In this document: positions 34,611 to 43,934 of the stretch, piece by piece
Layout of the letters: every line of letters begins with the position of its first letter
Numbering within the stretch: position 1 is the stretch's first letter
Source: Micromonospora sp. M71_S20
Lineage (GTDB): Bacteria > Actinomycetota > Actinomycetes > Mycobacteriales > Micromonosporaceae
Direction: 5' to 3'
Assembly: GCF_003664255.1 (NCBI RefSeq)
Contig: NZ_RCCV01000002.1
Location: 746,501 to 810,500 of the forward strand
Length of the DNA stretch: 64,000 nucleotides
The notes under the pieces: model-generated
The model's database searches: none
Told to the model about the DNA's origin: nothing
Seen by the model: only the letters and a program-made list of their open reading frames with translations
Translations under genes and position numbers: made by a program

Positions 34611-37445
34611 TCAGGCGTGGCCGGTGTGGTGCCGGCGACGGTCCGAGGCGACGGGCTGGCGGGGAGCCACGCGGGCGGGAGCGGCGCCGAACCTCGCCGA
34701 GCCCACCGCCAGGTCCGGATGCTCGACCGCGAGGGCCAGCGCCGCCGCCTCCTCCAGCCCCAGCTCGGTCCCCTCGCCGTACGCGTCGTCGAAGGTCGCG
34801 TCGCCCAACTCCCGACGCAGCTCCCCCTGCCGCTGCGCCCAGTACCCGCCGTAGATGCCCGGGGCGCAGCGCATGCTCGCCCGGGTCGCCCCCGCCGCGC
34901 CGAACAGGCGGGCCGCCGTCAGCCCGTCGCCACCGACCGCGCAGCGCACCGCCATCGCGTTCAGCGTGTCGCAGGCCCGACCGTGGAAGCCGTGGCTCAT
35001 CCGCGACCGCAGCGCCACCTGGAGGTGCTCGTGCGCGGCGACCAGGTCCCCGCGCGCCAGGGCGACCATCCCGAGCAGCATGTCGACCGAGCGGCGCCCC
35101 CGCTCCACCGGGCGCGCCGCCTCCACCGGACGGGCCGCGCCCAGCAGCTCCGCCGCCTCGTCCAGGGCGCCCCGCCGCCAGAGCAGCTCGGCCAGGCTGA
35201 ACACCCCGAAGAGCGCGTCGCCGAGCACCTCCTGGCCGGAAGCCCAGTCGATCACCTCGCGGCAGATCCGCTCCGCCTCCGCGAACTGTCCCATGTCGAC
35301 CAGCGGGGCCGCCCGCCCGGCGAGCACCCGGGCGAGCAGGCCGGCGTCGCCCGCCTGCCGGGCCGCCGCCTCCGCCCGCTGGGAGTAGCGCAGTTCCTCG
35401 CCGAACTCGCCGTCCGCGCCGGCGTGCAGCGAGTGCATGTGGTACGCCGCCGCCAGCTCGGCCTCCGGGATCCGCTCCCCCGTCTCGGCGATGCGCCCGT
35501 ACAGCCGGAACAGCCAAAGCCGCCCCTCCCGGGCCAGGCCCCGCTCCCGCCACCACTGGTCGAGGCCCCCGGCCAGCCGCAGGCCGGCCCGGGCACTGCC
35601 GCCGGTGGCGCACCAGCGCAACGCGGCGCGCAGCTCGCCGGCGAGCGGGTCGAGGGCGTAGAGCGACAGGGTCACCGGCCGCCCGTCCGGCCCCAGGTGG
35701 GCGCGCTCCAGCGCGTGCGTCGACCATGCCACGTGCCGGTCGCGGGCCGACCGCTCCTCCCCCGCCTCCACCAGCCGCCGCGCCGCGTACGCCCGGATGG
35801 GGTCGAGCATCCGGTAGGTGCTGCCCGAGGCGTGCGGCTCCGCCAGCACCATCGACTTGTCGACCAGCACCGAGAGCGGATCCAGCGGGTCGTCGCCGAG
35901 CAGCCACTCCACCGTCGCCAGGTCGACCGGGCCGGCGAAGACCGCCAGCCAGCGCAGCAGCCGGGCGGCGCGCGGCCCCAACGTGCGGTACGACCAGGTG
36001 ACCGTGGCCTGCATGGTCAGGTGCCGTTCGGTGGCGGAACGCTGCACCGCCCGGACGGCCGGGCTGGGCGGCACCATCCCCACGGCCGCCGCCACCAGGT
36101 CCACCGTGTCCTGCCGGTCGCCCGGCCGGTCCGGCTCCACCGGGAGATCCGGGTCCTCCCGGCCCGCGTCCAGGGTGCCCAGCACGTCGTCGAGGCGCTC
36201 GGCGAGCTGCCCCACGGAGAGCACCCGCAGCCGGGCGGCGGCCAGCTCTATGGCGAGCGGCAGCCCGTCCAGCCGCCGCACCACCCGCCGCAGGTCGGCC
36301 GACTCGCCCGGGTCCGGCGGCCGGCCGCCCCGGGCCGCCGCCGTCCGGTCCAGCAGCAGCGCGACCGCGTCGCTCTCCGCCCCCTCCGTCGGCGGGTCGA
36401 CCGACAGCGACGGGATCCGCCAGACCACCTCGCCCGGCAGGCCGAACGACTCCCGGCTGGTGGCGAGCACCCGGACGCCCACCCCGCCGGCGAGCAGCCG
36501 GGAGATCACGTCGGCCGAGGCGGCCGGCTGGGCGTCGCAGGTGTCCAGCAGGACGAGCATCCGGCGCGCGGCGGCGTACTCGACCAGCGTGTCGACCATC
36601 GGGCGGCCCGGCTCGGGACGCAGACCGAGCACGGCGGCGACCTCGAACGCCACCAGACCCGGGTCGGTGACCGCGGCGACGTCGACGAACCAGACACCGT
36701 CCGGATGGGACTCCACGAGGTCGACGGCGAGCTCCACGGCCAGCCGCGTCTTGCCCGCACCACCCGCGCCGAGGACGGTGACCAGCCGGTGCGCCTCCAC
36801 CAGCCGCTTCAGCTCGGCCCGCTCGGCGTGCCGGCCGACGAACGAGGTCACCGGGGTCGGCAGGTTGTGCGCGGTCGCGTCGGCGGTGCGGGGCCGCGGG
36901 AACTGCCGCTCCAGGCCGGGCGCGACCAGTTGGTAGAGCCGCTCCCGGTCGTCGAAGCCGCGCAGCCGGTGCAGGCCGAGGTCGATCAGGGACGCGTCGG
37001 GCGGCAGCGGCTCCGCGTGCCGCGCCGCCGCAGCCGAGCAGAGCACCTGCCCGCCGTGGGCGGCGGCGGCGACCCGGGCCGCACGGTGCACCTCCGGGCT
37101 GACGTACTCGCCGTCACGCGGCTCCGCCCAGCCGGTGTGCAGGCCCATCCGGACCCGGGGCACGGCGTCGGCGGTCGGCCACTCGTGGCTGGCTAGCGCC
37201 CGCTGCGCGGTCAGGCAGGCGGTCAGCGCGGCGGTCGCGTCGTCGAAGGCGAGGAAGAACGAGTCCCCCTCGGTCAGCAGCTCCGCGCCCTCGGTCGCGG
37301 CGATCGTGCGGCGCAGCAGGCGGCGGTGCTCCCGCAGCACCGGCGGGTAGTCCGGCCCGAGCAGCTGGGCGAGCCGGGTGGAGCCCTCGATGTCGGTGAA
37401 GACGAAGGTCACCAACCCGCTCGGGAGGTGGATCCGTGGCGACAT
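34611..37445 (-). CDS. Class III cyclase-domain / NB-ARC ATPase signalling protein
   Basis: A 944-residue cytosolic protein. Residues about 8-175 are a class III adenylate/guanylate cyclase domain (FVFTDIEGSTRLA with metal Asp, GDSFFLAF, RMGLHTGWAE). The usual Asn of the GxxVNxAAR motif is His (VHRAARVA), so catalysis may be altered. Residues about 195-480 form an NB-ARC/AAA-type ATPase (VTVLGAGGAGKTRLA, MLVLLDTCD, GLPLAIELAAARL). The remainder is an alpha-helical TPR-like region with YRMLDPIRAYA. No HTH is present. Proteins of this build are common in actinomycetes and mostly uncharacterised. Confidence 0.85.
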   Translation of the reverse strand: MSPRIHLPSGLVTFVFTDIEGSTRLAQLLGPDYPPVLREHRRLLRRTIAATEGAELLTEGDSFFLAFDDATAALTACLTAQRALASHEWPTADAVPRVRMGLHTGWAEPRDGEYVSPEVHRAARVAAAAHGGQVLCSAAAARHAEPLPPDASLIDLGLHRLRGFDDRERLYQLVAPGLERQFPRPRTADATAHNLPTPVTSFVGRHAERAELKRLVEAHRLVTVLGAGGAGKTRLAVELAVDLVESHPDGVWFVDVAAVTDPGLVAFEVAAVLGLRPEPGRPMVDTLVEYAAARRMLVLLDTCDAQPAASADVISRLLAGGVGVRVLATSRESFGLPGEVVWRIPSLSVDPPTEGAESDAVALLLDRTAAARGGRPPDPGESADLRRVVRRLDGLPLAIELAAARLRVLSVGQLAERLDDVLGTLDAGREDPDLPVEPDRPGDRQDTVDLVAAAVGMVPPSPAVRAVQRSATERHLTMQATVTWSYRTLGPRAARLLRWLAVFAGPVDLATVEWLLGDDPLDPLSVLVDKSMVLAEPHASGSTYRMLDPIRAYAARRLVEAGEERSARDRHVAWSTHALERAHLGPDGRPVTLSLYALDPLAGELRAALRWCATGGSARAGLRLAGGLDQWWRERGLAREGRLWLFRLYGRIAETGERIPEAELAAAYHMHSLHAGADGEFGEELRYSQRAEAAARQAGDAGLLARVLAGRAAPLVDMGQFAEAERICREVIDWASGQEVLGDALFGVFSLAELLWRRGALDEAAELLGAARPVEAARPVERGRRSVDMLLGMVALARGDLVAAHEHLQVALRSRMSHGFHGRACDTLNAMAVRCAVGGDGLTAARLFGAAGATRASMRCAPGIYGGYWAQRQGELRRELGDATFDDAYGEGTELGLEEAAALALAVEHPDLAVGSARFGAAPARVAPRQPVASDRRRHHTGHA

Positions 37446-37545
37446 GGTGGAACCTCCGCCCGTGACGTCGGACTCATGCTGCCTGATACCGGACCATCAC
37501 GCATCGTGAGAACGGTCGGGCCCGGCCCGACTACGGACCCACCGG

Positions 37546-37767
37546 TCAGCAGCCGCAGCCACCGCCGCAACAACCTCCACCGGCCGGCGCCGGCGCGCCA
37601 CCGGCCGCACCGCCACCGCCCCGGCCGGTGACCGCGACGGTGGAGAGGAGCTTGACCGTGTCGGCGTGCCCCTGCGGGCAGGACGCCGGCTCAGCGGCCT
37701 GCGCCATCGGACGGTTGACCTCGAAGGTGTCGCCGCAGGCGCGGCAACGGAACTCGTACCGGGGCAT
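37546..37767 (-). CDS. FmdB-family zinc ribbon protein
   Basis: A 73-residue protein. MPRYEFRCRACGDTFEV followed by CPQGH gives the zinc-ribbon cysteines of the FmdB family of putative regulators. The Gly/Ala-rich tail ends with GGGCCGGGCGC, five more Cys that might bind metal. ATG at 37767. Divergent from the transglycosylase gene, with 38 bp between starts. Confidence 0.85.
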   Translation of the reverse strand: MPRYEFRCRACGDTFEVNRPMAQAAEPASCPQGHADTVKLLSTVAVTGRGGGGAAGGAPAPAGGGCCGGGCGC

Positions 37768-37805
37768 GGCACCAGGGTACGACCGGTCCTGACGTACGGG
37801 GGGAC

Positions 37806-39404
37806 ATGGGTGATACTCAACTTGTGGCGGACGGCGAGGACAGGACGACCCTTCGGCCCCTGCGGCCGGCGGCACCGATCGACGGACCGCTCGCGGGTTC
37901 CGGCGCCGCGCCCGAACCCGCGACGCGGTTGCCGCGTCCCCGCCGCCCCTGGCTGAGGTCCACGGCCGCCGGCGACACGAAGCCGGCCGCCGACACCACG
38001 CAGGCCACCGAGCCCACCGCCGAGGCGAAGCCGGCCACCGAGCCCACCGCCGACGCGAAGCCGGCGGAGAAGGCGAAGCCGGCCGAGAGCGCGACGCCGG
38101 CCGCCGATGCGAAGGCGGTCACCGAGACCAGGCCGGCCGCCGAGCCCACCGCCGCGGCGCGGCCGGTGGAAGAGGCGAAGCCGGGCGAGAAGGCGACGCT
38201 GGCCGAGAAGGCGAAGCCGGGCGACGGGCCGGCCACCGACACGGAGCCGGCCACGACCGGGAAGCCGGACGACAGCGCCGGCACGGCCGCGAAGCCGGGC
38301 GACGGGACCGCCCCGGGCACGAAGAGCGGCGGCGTGGCCGGGGCCCCGACGACCGGGTCCGGGGCGAAGAGCGGTGACGACGCCGGCGCGGCGTCGGCCA
38401 CGGGCGCGGGCGACCTCGCCGAGACGAAGGTCGACGTGCCCGCCACGAAAGCGGCCACCGGGCCCCGGCGCCGCCGGGTGCAGTTCGCGCACGCCGTACG
38501 CCGGCCGCCGCACCGCATCGCGATGACCGCCGCCCGCGCCACCCGCGACTGGTCGCGACGGCCCAGCGGCCGGCTCACCCTGCCCGGGGTGTTCCTGCTC
38601 GCCCTGGTCGCGGCGACGGCCGCGGCGGGCGCGCTGCTGGTGCCCGCGACGGCCCGGGGACCCCGTCCGGTCGCGGTCGACGCCACCTCCTTCGCGCCGA
38701 CCGCCGTTCCGCAGGCACCGCTGCCCGGCGGCACGCCACTACCCGGCGGGACGGCGCTGCCCGGCGGGACGGCGCTGCCCGGCGGCACGCCGCTGCCCGG
38801 CGGGACGATGCTGCCCGGCGGGACCACCGGCCGGCCGTCGGACGCGCTCGCCGGCTGGGCCGCCCAGGTCGGGCCGAAGGTCGGCATCTCGCCGGTGGCC
38901 ATGCAGGCGTACGGCTACGCCGAGGTGGTGCTCGCCCAGACCAACCGCAGCTGCGGGTTGAGCTGGACCACCCTGGCGGCCATCGGGTTCGTCGAGTCGG
39001 GGCACGGCCAGGCCAACAACGCCCGGCTCGGCCAGGACGGCAAGGCGCTGCCCGAGATCATCGGCCTGCCGCTGGACGGCAACGGCGGCCGGATGCGCAT
39101 CCCCGACACCGACCGCGGTGTGATGGACAAGGACCCGGTCCTCGACCGGGCGGTCGGGCCGATGCAGTTCATCCCGACGACCTGGCAGGAGATCGGGGCC
39201 GACGCCGACAACGACGGCGTGAAGGACCCGCACGACCTGGACGACGCCGCCCTCGCCGCCGGCAACTACCTCTGCAAGGGCGGCCGGAACCTGACCATCC
39301 CGGCCGACTGGTGGAACGCGATTCTGTCCTACAACGACGTCCGTCGGTACGCCCAGGACGTCTACGACACCGCCAACCGGTACGGACAGGCGAGCCGCAC
39401 GTGA
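37806..39404 (+). CDS. Membrane lytic transglycosylase with low-complexity repeats
   Basis: A 532-residue single-pass protein. Residues about 55-215 are an Ala/Pro/Lys/Thr-rich cytoplasmic stretch of repeated TEPTAEAKPA-like units. A membrane helix lies near 258-280 (LPGVFLLALVAATAAAG). Outside comes a linker of six LPGGT units (residues about 306-341). The C-terminal SLT-type domain has the catalytic Glu near 396 in GFVESGHG, GPMQFIPTTW and LSYNDVRRYAQDVY; DADNDGVKDPHDLDD looks like a calcium-binding loop. It should cut peptidoglycan glycan strands at the membrane face. Confidence 0.85.
   Translation: MGDTQLVADGEDRTTLRPLRPAAPIDGPLAGSGAAPEPATRLPRPRRPWLRSTAAGDTKPAADTTQATEPTAEAKPATEPTADAKPAEKAKPAESATPAADAKAVTETRPAAEPTAAARPVEEAKPGEKATLAEKAKPGDGPATDTEPATTGKPDDSAGTAAKPGDGTAPGTKSGGVAGAPTTGSGAKSGDDAGAASATGAGDLAETKVDVPATKAATGPRRRRVQFAHAVRRPPHRIAMTAARATRDWSRRPSGRLTLPGVFLLALVAATAAAGALLVPATARGPRPVAVDATSFAPTAVPQAPLPGGTPLPGGTALPGGTALPGGTPLPGGTMLPGGTTGRPSDALAGWAAQVGPKVGISPVAMQAYGYAEVVLAQTNRSCGLSWTTLAAIGFVESGHGQANNARLGQDGKALPEIIGLPLDGNGGRMRIPDTDRGVMDKDPVLDRAVGPMQFIPTTWQEIGADADNDGVKDPHDLDDAALAAGNYLCKGGRNLTIPADWWNAILSYNDVRRYAQDVYDTANRYGQASRT
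38721..38828 (+). repeat. Six 18-bp coding repeats (xLPGGT linker)
   Basis: Six in-frame 18-bp units encode LPGGT plus one variable residue (P, A, A, P, M, T). The high DNA identity between units suggests recent expansion by slippage. They make a flexible spacer between the membrane anchor and the transglycosylase domain. Confidence 0.9.
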
Positions 39405-39473
39405 AGTGATCGTCCGCATACATTGGAGAACTGGACACTTCCCCCGGGCAGCGGTTAGCGGCAAGCTAGACGG

Positions 39474-40493
39474 GTGATGGTGCGCGAGTGGGACCCCAGG
39501 ACCGCGTCGTCCGCCGAGATCGCGTCGCTGCTGGACACGCTGAACGCGGTCCTGGCGGCCGATCTGCCGCAGGATCCGCCGTGGCGGGAGAGTTCCATGC
39601 GGGAATACCTCGCCGAGGTGATGCCCGGCGAGCGGCGAATCTCCTGGGTCGCCCAGGCGGAGCCGGCGGCCGACGGCAGCCCGGGGGCGATCCTGGGCCA
39701 CGTGCACGTGCTGCTGCTCGGCGACATCGGGGTGCTGGAGGTGCTGGTGCACCCGTCGGAGCGGCGCACGGGCCTCGGGCGGGACCTCGTCCTGACCGCC
39801 GCCCGGCGGGTCTACCAGGAGGGCTTCCAGTCGATCGGGGTGGAGGTGGTCGGCGACACGCCGGCCGTCGCCTTCTACGAGTCGCTCGGCTTCTCAAAGG
39901 AATACGTCGAGACCCGCAGCGTGCTGGACCTGTCCGGCGTGGACTGGGCCGAGCTGTCCGAGATGGCCACCGGCATCAGCGCGGGCTACCACCTGGAGTT
40001 CCACCCCGGCGGCCCGCCGGACGAGCTGATCGAGGCGTACGCGCGGGCCAAGGCCGAGGTGCGCGACGTCGAGGACGGCGAGCTGCGCCCCAGCTCCTAC
40101 GACCCGCAGCGGCTGCGGGACAGTCTGGACTGCCTGCACCGGCGGGGCATGAAGCCCTACATCGTGCTCGCCCTGCACGAGCAGACCGGGGAGGTCGCGG
40201 GGCTGACCGAGGTGGTCGTGCCGGTCCAGCATCCCACCCGCGCCGACCAGTACGACACCATCGTCGTGCAGGACCACCGGGGCTACGGCATCGACCGGGC
40301 GATCAAGGCCCGGATGCTGATGGAGCTGCGCTCGGCGGAGGCGGAGCTGACCGAGGTGCAGACCTGGAACGCGCAGGCCAACGAGGCCATGCTCAAGGTC
40401 AACGCCGAGTTGGGCTACCGCCCGGACCGCGAATGGTGCGAATACAGCATCGACGTGGCCGAGCTGGTGCACCGCCTCGACGCCGGACGCTGA
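39474..40493 (+). CDS. Tandem GNAT acetyltransferase
   Basis: A 339-residue cytosolic protein with two GNAT halves. The first (residues about 1-170) has VLVHPSERRTGLGRDLVL, the acetyl-CoA loop, and GDTPAVAFYESLGFS. The second has VVVQDHRGYGIDRAIKARML and NAQANEAMLKVNAELGYRPD. Such proteins acetylate small molecules or antibiotics; the substrate here is unknown. GTG 39474 or the adjacent ATG 39477 could start it. Confidence 0.88.
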   Translation: MMVREWDPRTASSAEIASLLDTLNAVLAADLPQDPPWRESSMREYLAEVMPGERRISWVAQAEPAADGSPGAILGHVHVLLLGDIGVLEVLVHPSERRTGLGRDLVLTAARRVYQEGFQSIGVEVVGDTPAVAFYESLGFSKEYVETRSVLDLSGVDWAELSEMATGISAGYHLEFHPGGPPDELIEAYARAKAEVRDVEDGELRPSSYDPQRLRDSLDCLHRRGMKPYIVLALHEQTGEVAGLTEVVVPVQHPTRADQYDTIVVQDHRGYGIDRAIKARMLMELRSAEAELTEVQTWNAQANEAMLKVNAELGYRPDREWCEYSIDVAELVHRLDAGR

Positions 40494-40590
40494 CCGGAAC
40501 GTTCACTATTCCGTCCGCTGGGGGATGGACGGCGGTCAGCACCGACCCTTAACGTGCGTTAGTTCCCCGTCCACCCATCGTGGAGGCCTC

Positions 40591-43500
40591 ATGCGCCCGC
40601 GCCGCACTCTTGCCGCGCTCGCGACCGCCACCGCCGCCGTGACTGTCGCGGCTGTCGGCGTCGCACCCACCGCGGCCAGCGCCGCGCCCACCGACCTCTT
40701 CATCTCCGAGTACGTCGAAGGCTCGTCGAACAACAAGGCGATCGAGCTGTTCAACGGCACCGGCGCCGCCGTCGACCTGGCCGCCGGCGGCTACCAACTC
40801 CAGTTGCACTTCAACGGCTCCACCACGCCGACCAACTTGGCCCTCACCGGCACCGTCGCGGCCGGCGACGCCTTCGTCCTCGCCGCCGCCTCGGCCGCGC
40901 CGGGCATCCTGGACCGGGCCGACCAGACCACGAGCGCCAGCCTGTTCAACGGCGACGACGCCATCGTGCTGCGTCGGGGCGGCACCGTGCTCGACTCGAT
41001 CGGCCAGGTCGGCGTCGACCCGGGCACCGAATGGGGCGCGGGCGTCACCAGCACCGCCGACAACACGCTGCGTCGGTCGGCCGCCGTGACGTCCGGCGAC
41101 ACCGACCCCGCCGACGCGTTCGACCCGGCCGCGCAGTGGGCCGGCTTCCCCGTCGACACGTTCGACGGCCTCGGCACGCACGCCGTCGACGGCGGCGGCC
41201 CGGTCGACGCGCCCGCCACGCTCACCTGCGGCCCGACGCTGGTGACCTCCGCCGGCACGGCGGCCACCCGGGAGGTCACCGCCACCGACGCGGACGACCG
41301 GATCGTCGACCTGGCGGTCACCTCGGTCAGCCCGACCCCGGCCACCGGCTCCGTCAGCCGCTCGGCGGTCAACCCGGCCGACACGGTCGGCGGCACCGCC
41401 CGGGCCACGGTCGGCACGAGCGCCGACCTGGCCGCCGGGGCGTACACCGTGGTGCTGACCTCCACCGACGCGGACGGCGACACCGCCACCTGCACCCTGG
41501 CCGTGCAGGTCACCCGGGAGCTGACCGTCGGCGAGGTGCAGGGCCCGACCACCGACGGCGAGGCCGGCCCCGCCGACCGGTCGCCGCTCGCGCCGGCGTC
41601 CGGCAACGGCACCAGCAGCACGTTGTACGACGTACGCGGCGTGATCACCCAGCTCACCCTGGCGCGCGACTCGGGGGGCCGGGACCAGCGCGGCTTCTTC
41701 CTCCAGAGCCGCTCGGACGCCACCGACGGCGACCCGACCAGCTCGGACGGCATCTTCGTCTTCATGGGCTCGTTCACGTCGCTGATCGGCGGCTACGTGC
41801 CGACGGTCGGCGACGAGGTGGTGCTGCGCGCCCGGGTCTCCGAGTACTTCAACTTCACCCAGCTCTCCGGCGCGTCGCTGGTCCGCCGGATCGCCTCGGG
41901 TGTGGACGTGAACGCCGAGGTCGAGGTGACCGACGCGGTGCCGCCGGTCGAGGTGGCGGCGGCGCAGCGCTTCTTCGAGCGGCACGAGGGCGCCCGGCTG
42001 CGGGTGCGCGCCGGCAGCGGCGCGGTGAGCGGGCGGAACGTCTTCGCCTCCACCGCCGACGCGGAGATCTTCGTGATCGACCGGGACGACCCGCTGCTCG
42101 ACCGCGCCGACGCGTACGCCCGCCGGGTGTTCCGGGACGCGCATCCGCTGGACAACGACCCGACCCGCCGCTTCGACGACGGCAACGGCCAGCGCATCCT
42201 GCTCGGCAGCATGGGCGTCAAGGGCAGCACGGGCGACAGCGCCGCGCTGCTCCCGCCCGCGCGCACCTTCGACACGCTGACCGCCGACGCGGTCGGCGGG
42301 CTCTACTACTCGTTCGAGAAGTACGGCGTGCAGGTCGAGGCGGCCGCGTTCACCGGCGGGGCCGACCCGTCGAAGAACAACCCGCCGAAGCCGGCCAACC
42401 GGTCGGAGGAGGTCGCGGTCGCGACCTACAACGTCGAGAACCTGTACGACTACCGCGACGACCCGTTCGACGGCTGCGACTTCGCCGGCAACGCCGGCTG
42501 CACCGGGGTGCGCCCGCCGTTCGACTACGTCCCGGGCAGCGAGCAGGAGTACCGCGAGCAGCTCGCCGCGCTGGCCGACCAGATCACCACCGACCTGCAC
42601 TCCCCGGACCTGATCCTGGTGCAGGAGGCCGAGGACCAGGACATCTGCTCTGTCTCCGGCGGCGCTCTGGTCTGCGGCAGCACGGACAACGCCGACGGCG
42701 CGCCGGACAGCCTCCAGGACCTGGCGCTGGTCATCGCGGCCGCCGGTGGCCCGGCCTACCAGGCCGCGTACGACCGCACGGGCGCGGACGCCCGGGGCAT
42801 CACTGCAGCGTTCCTGTTCCGCACCGACCGGGTGTCGCTGGCGGCGCCCACCGCCGGCGACCCGCTGCTGGGCTCGGCGCCGACGGTGCGGTACCGGGGC
42901 GCGGGGCTGCCGGGCAACGCGGACGTGCAGAACCCGAAGGCGCTCAACGCGGTGCTCCCCGCCGACGTGGACACGTCCACCGGCAAGGACGGCGACAACG
43001 TCTTCACCCGCGCCCCGCAACTCGGCAAGTTCACCGTCGCGGCCGCCCCCGGCTCCGCCGAGCGGTACACGCTGTGGGCGGCGAGCAACCACTACTCGTC
43101 GGGCCCGGACAGCCGGGTCGGGCAGCGCCGGGAGCAGGCCGCGTACGGGGCCGCGATCGTCACCGCCATCGAGGCGTCGGACCCGCACGCGCGGGTGGTC
43201 TACGGCGGGGACCTCAACGTCTTCCCCCGCCCCGACGATCCCATCGCGACGGCGGCGGAGCCCACCCCGTCGGACCAGCTCGGGCCGCTGTACGAGGCCG
43301 GCATGCGCAACCTCTGGGACGACCTGCTCGCCGACGCGCCGTCGTCCGCCTACTCGTACAGCTTCGAGGGGCAGGCGCAGACGCTGGACCACCTGTTCGT
43401 GAACGGCGCGCTGCACCGGGACCTGGTGCAGATGCGGGCGGCGCACGTCAATGCCGACTGGCCGGCCGACCACGCGGCCGACGGCAGCCGGGGTTCCAGC

Positions 43501-43869
43501 GACCACGACCCGCAGGTGGCCCGCTTCCGTTCCCGGGCGTCGTTGAGCGTCAGCGACGCGTCGATGGTCGAGGGCGACCGGGGCAGCCGGCCGCTGACCT
43601 ACACGGTCACCGTGTCGCGCCCGCTGTCCCAGTCGGTGCTGCTCTGCGCCGCCACCTACGGCACCACGGCTCAGGCAGGTGCCGACTACGACCCGTACGT
43701 CGGCTGCAAGGTCCTGGCCGCCGGGCAGACCTCGCTGGCGTTCCCGGTGGCCGTACGCGGTGACCGGAAGCGGGAGGCGGACGAGAAGCTGAACCTGGTG
43801 GTGGCCGGGGTGCCGGGCCTGCGCCTGGCCGACCCGCTCGCCGTGGGCACCATCACCGACGACGACTGA
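40591..43869 (+). CDS. Secreted ExeM/NucH-type extracellular nuclease
   Basis: A 1092-residue exported protein; ATG 40591 has GGAGG four bases upstream. Order of parts: signal peptide (ends TAASA); lamin-tail domain (FISEYVEGSSNNKAIELFNGTG); an Ig-like stretch; an OB-fold region (about residues 310-560); an endonuclease/exonuclease/phosphatase domain from about 605 (VATYNVENLYD, LILVQEAED, GDLNVFPRPDD, SSDHDPQVARF); and a C-terminal Calx-beta repeat (SLSVSDASMVEGD to the end). It should degrade extracellular DNA with divalent metals, for nutrient phosphate or biofilm remodelling. Flanked by terminators; not in an operon. Confidence 0.9.
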   Translation: MRPRRTLAALATATAAVTVAAVGVAPTAASAAPTDLFISEYVEGSSNNKAIELFNGTGAAVDLAAGGYQLQLHFNGSTTPTNLALTGTVAAGDAFVLAAASAAPGILDRADQTTSASLFNGDDAIVLRRGGTVLDSIGQVGVDPGTEWGAGVTSTADNTLRRSAAVTSGDTDPADAFDPAAQWAGFPVDTFDGLGTHAVDGGGPVDAPATLTCGPTLVTSAGTAATREVTATDADDRIVDLAVTSVSPTPATGSVSRSAVNPADTVGGTARATVGTSADLAAGAYTVVLTSTDADGDTATCTLAVQVTRELTVGEVQGPTTDGEAGPADRSPLAPASGNGTSSTLYDVRGVITQLTLARDSGGRDQRGFFLQSRSDATDGDPTSSDGIFVFMGSFTSLIGGYVPTVGDEVVLRARVSEYFNFTQLSGASLVRRIASGVDVNAEVEVTDAVPPVEVAAAQRFFERHEGARLRVRAGSGAVSGRNVFASTADAEIFVIDRDDPLLDRADAYARRVFRDAHPLDNDPTRRFDDGNGQRILLGSMGVKGSTGDSAALLPPARTFDTLTADAVGGLYYSFEKYGVQVEAAAFTGGADPSKNNPPKPANRSEEVAVATYNVENLYDYRDDPFDGCDFAGNAGCTGVRPPFDYVPGSEQEYREQLAALADQITTDLHSPDLILVQEAEDQDICSVSGGALVCGSTDNADGAPDSLQDLALVIAAAGGPAYQAAYDRTGADARGITAAFLFRTDRVSLAAPTAGDPLLGSAPTVRYRGAGLPGNADVQNPKALNAVLPADVDTSTGKDGDNVFTRAPQLGKFTVAAAPGSAERYTLWAASNHYSSGPDSRVGQRREQAAYGAAIVTAIEASDPHARVVYGGDLNVFPRPDDPIATAAEPTPSDQLGPLYEAGMRNLWDDLLADAPSSAYSYSFEGQAQTLDHLFVNGALHRDLVQMRAAHVNADWPADHAADGSRGSSDHDPQVARFRSRASLSVSDASMVEGDRGSRPLTYTVTVSRPLSQSVLLCAATYGTTAQAGADYDPYVGCKVLAAGQTSLAFPVAVRGDRKREADEKLNLVVAGVPGLRLADPLAVGTITDDD

Positions 43870-43890
43870 CGTCACGCCGGAGCTCGTCCC

Positions 43891-43931
43891 GACGGCCCGC
43901 CGCCCAGGAGTCCCCTGGGCGGCGGGCCGTC
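43891..43931. terminator. Perfect 18-bp bidirectional terminator hairpin
   Basis: The arms 43891-43908 and 43914-43931 (GACGGCCCGCCGCCCAGG and its complement) pair perfectly around a 5-base loop, between the convergent nuclease and XRE genes. Confidence 0.92.
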
Positions 43932-43934
43932 CGC

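Noticed and set aside
38721..38828. CRISPR-like array
   Set aside because: The repeats are 18 bp, have no spacers and lie in frame within a transglycosylase gene.
40500..40590. PhoP box before the extracellular nuclease
   Set aside because: GTTCACTATTC and GTTCCCCGTCC resemble half-repeats but are about 60 bp apart rather than in tandem.
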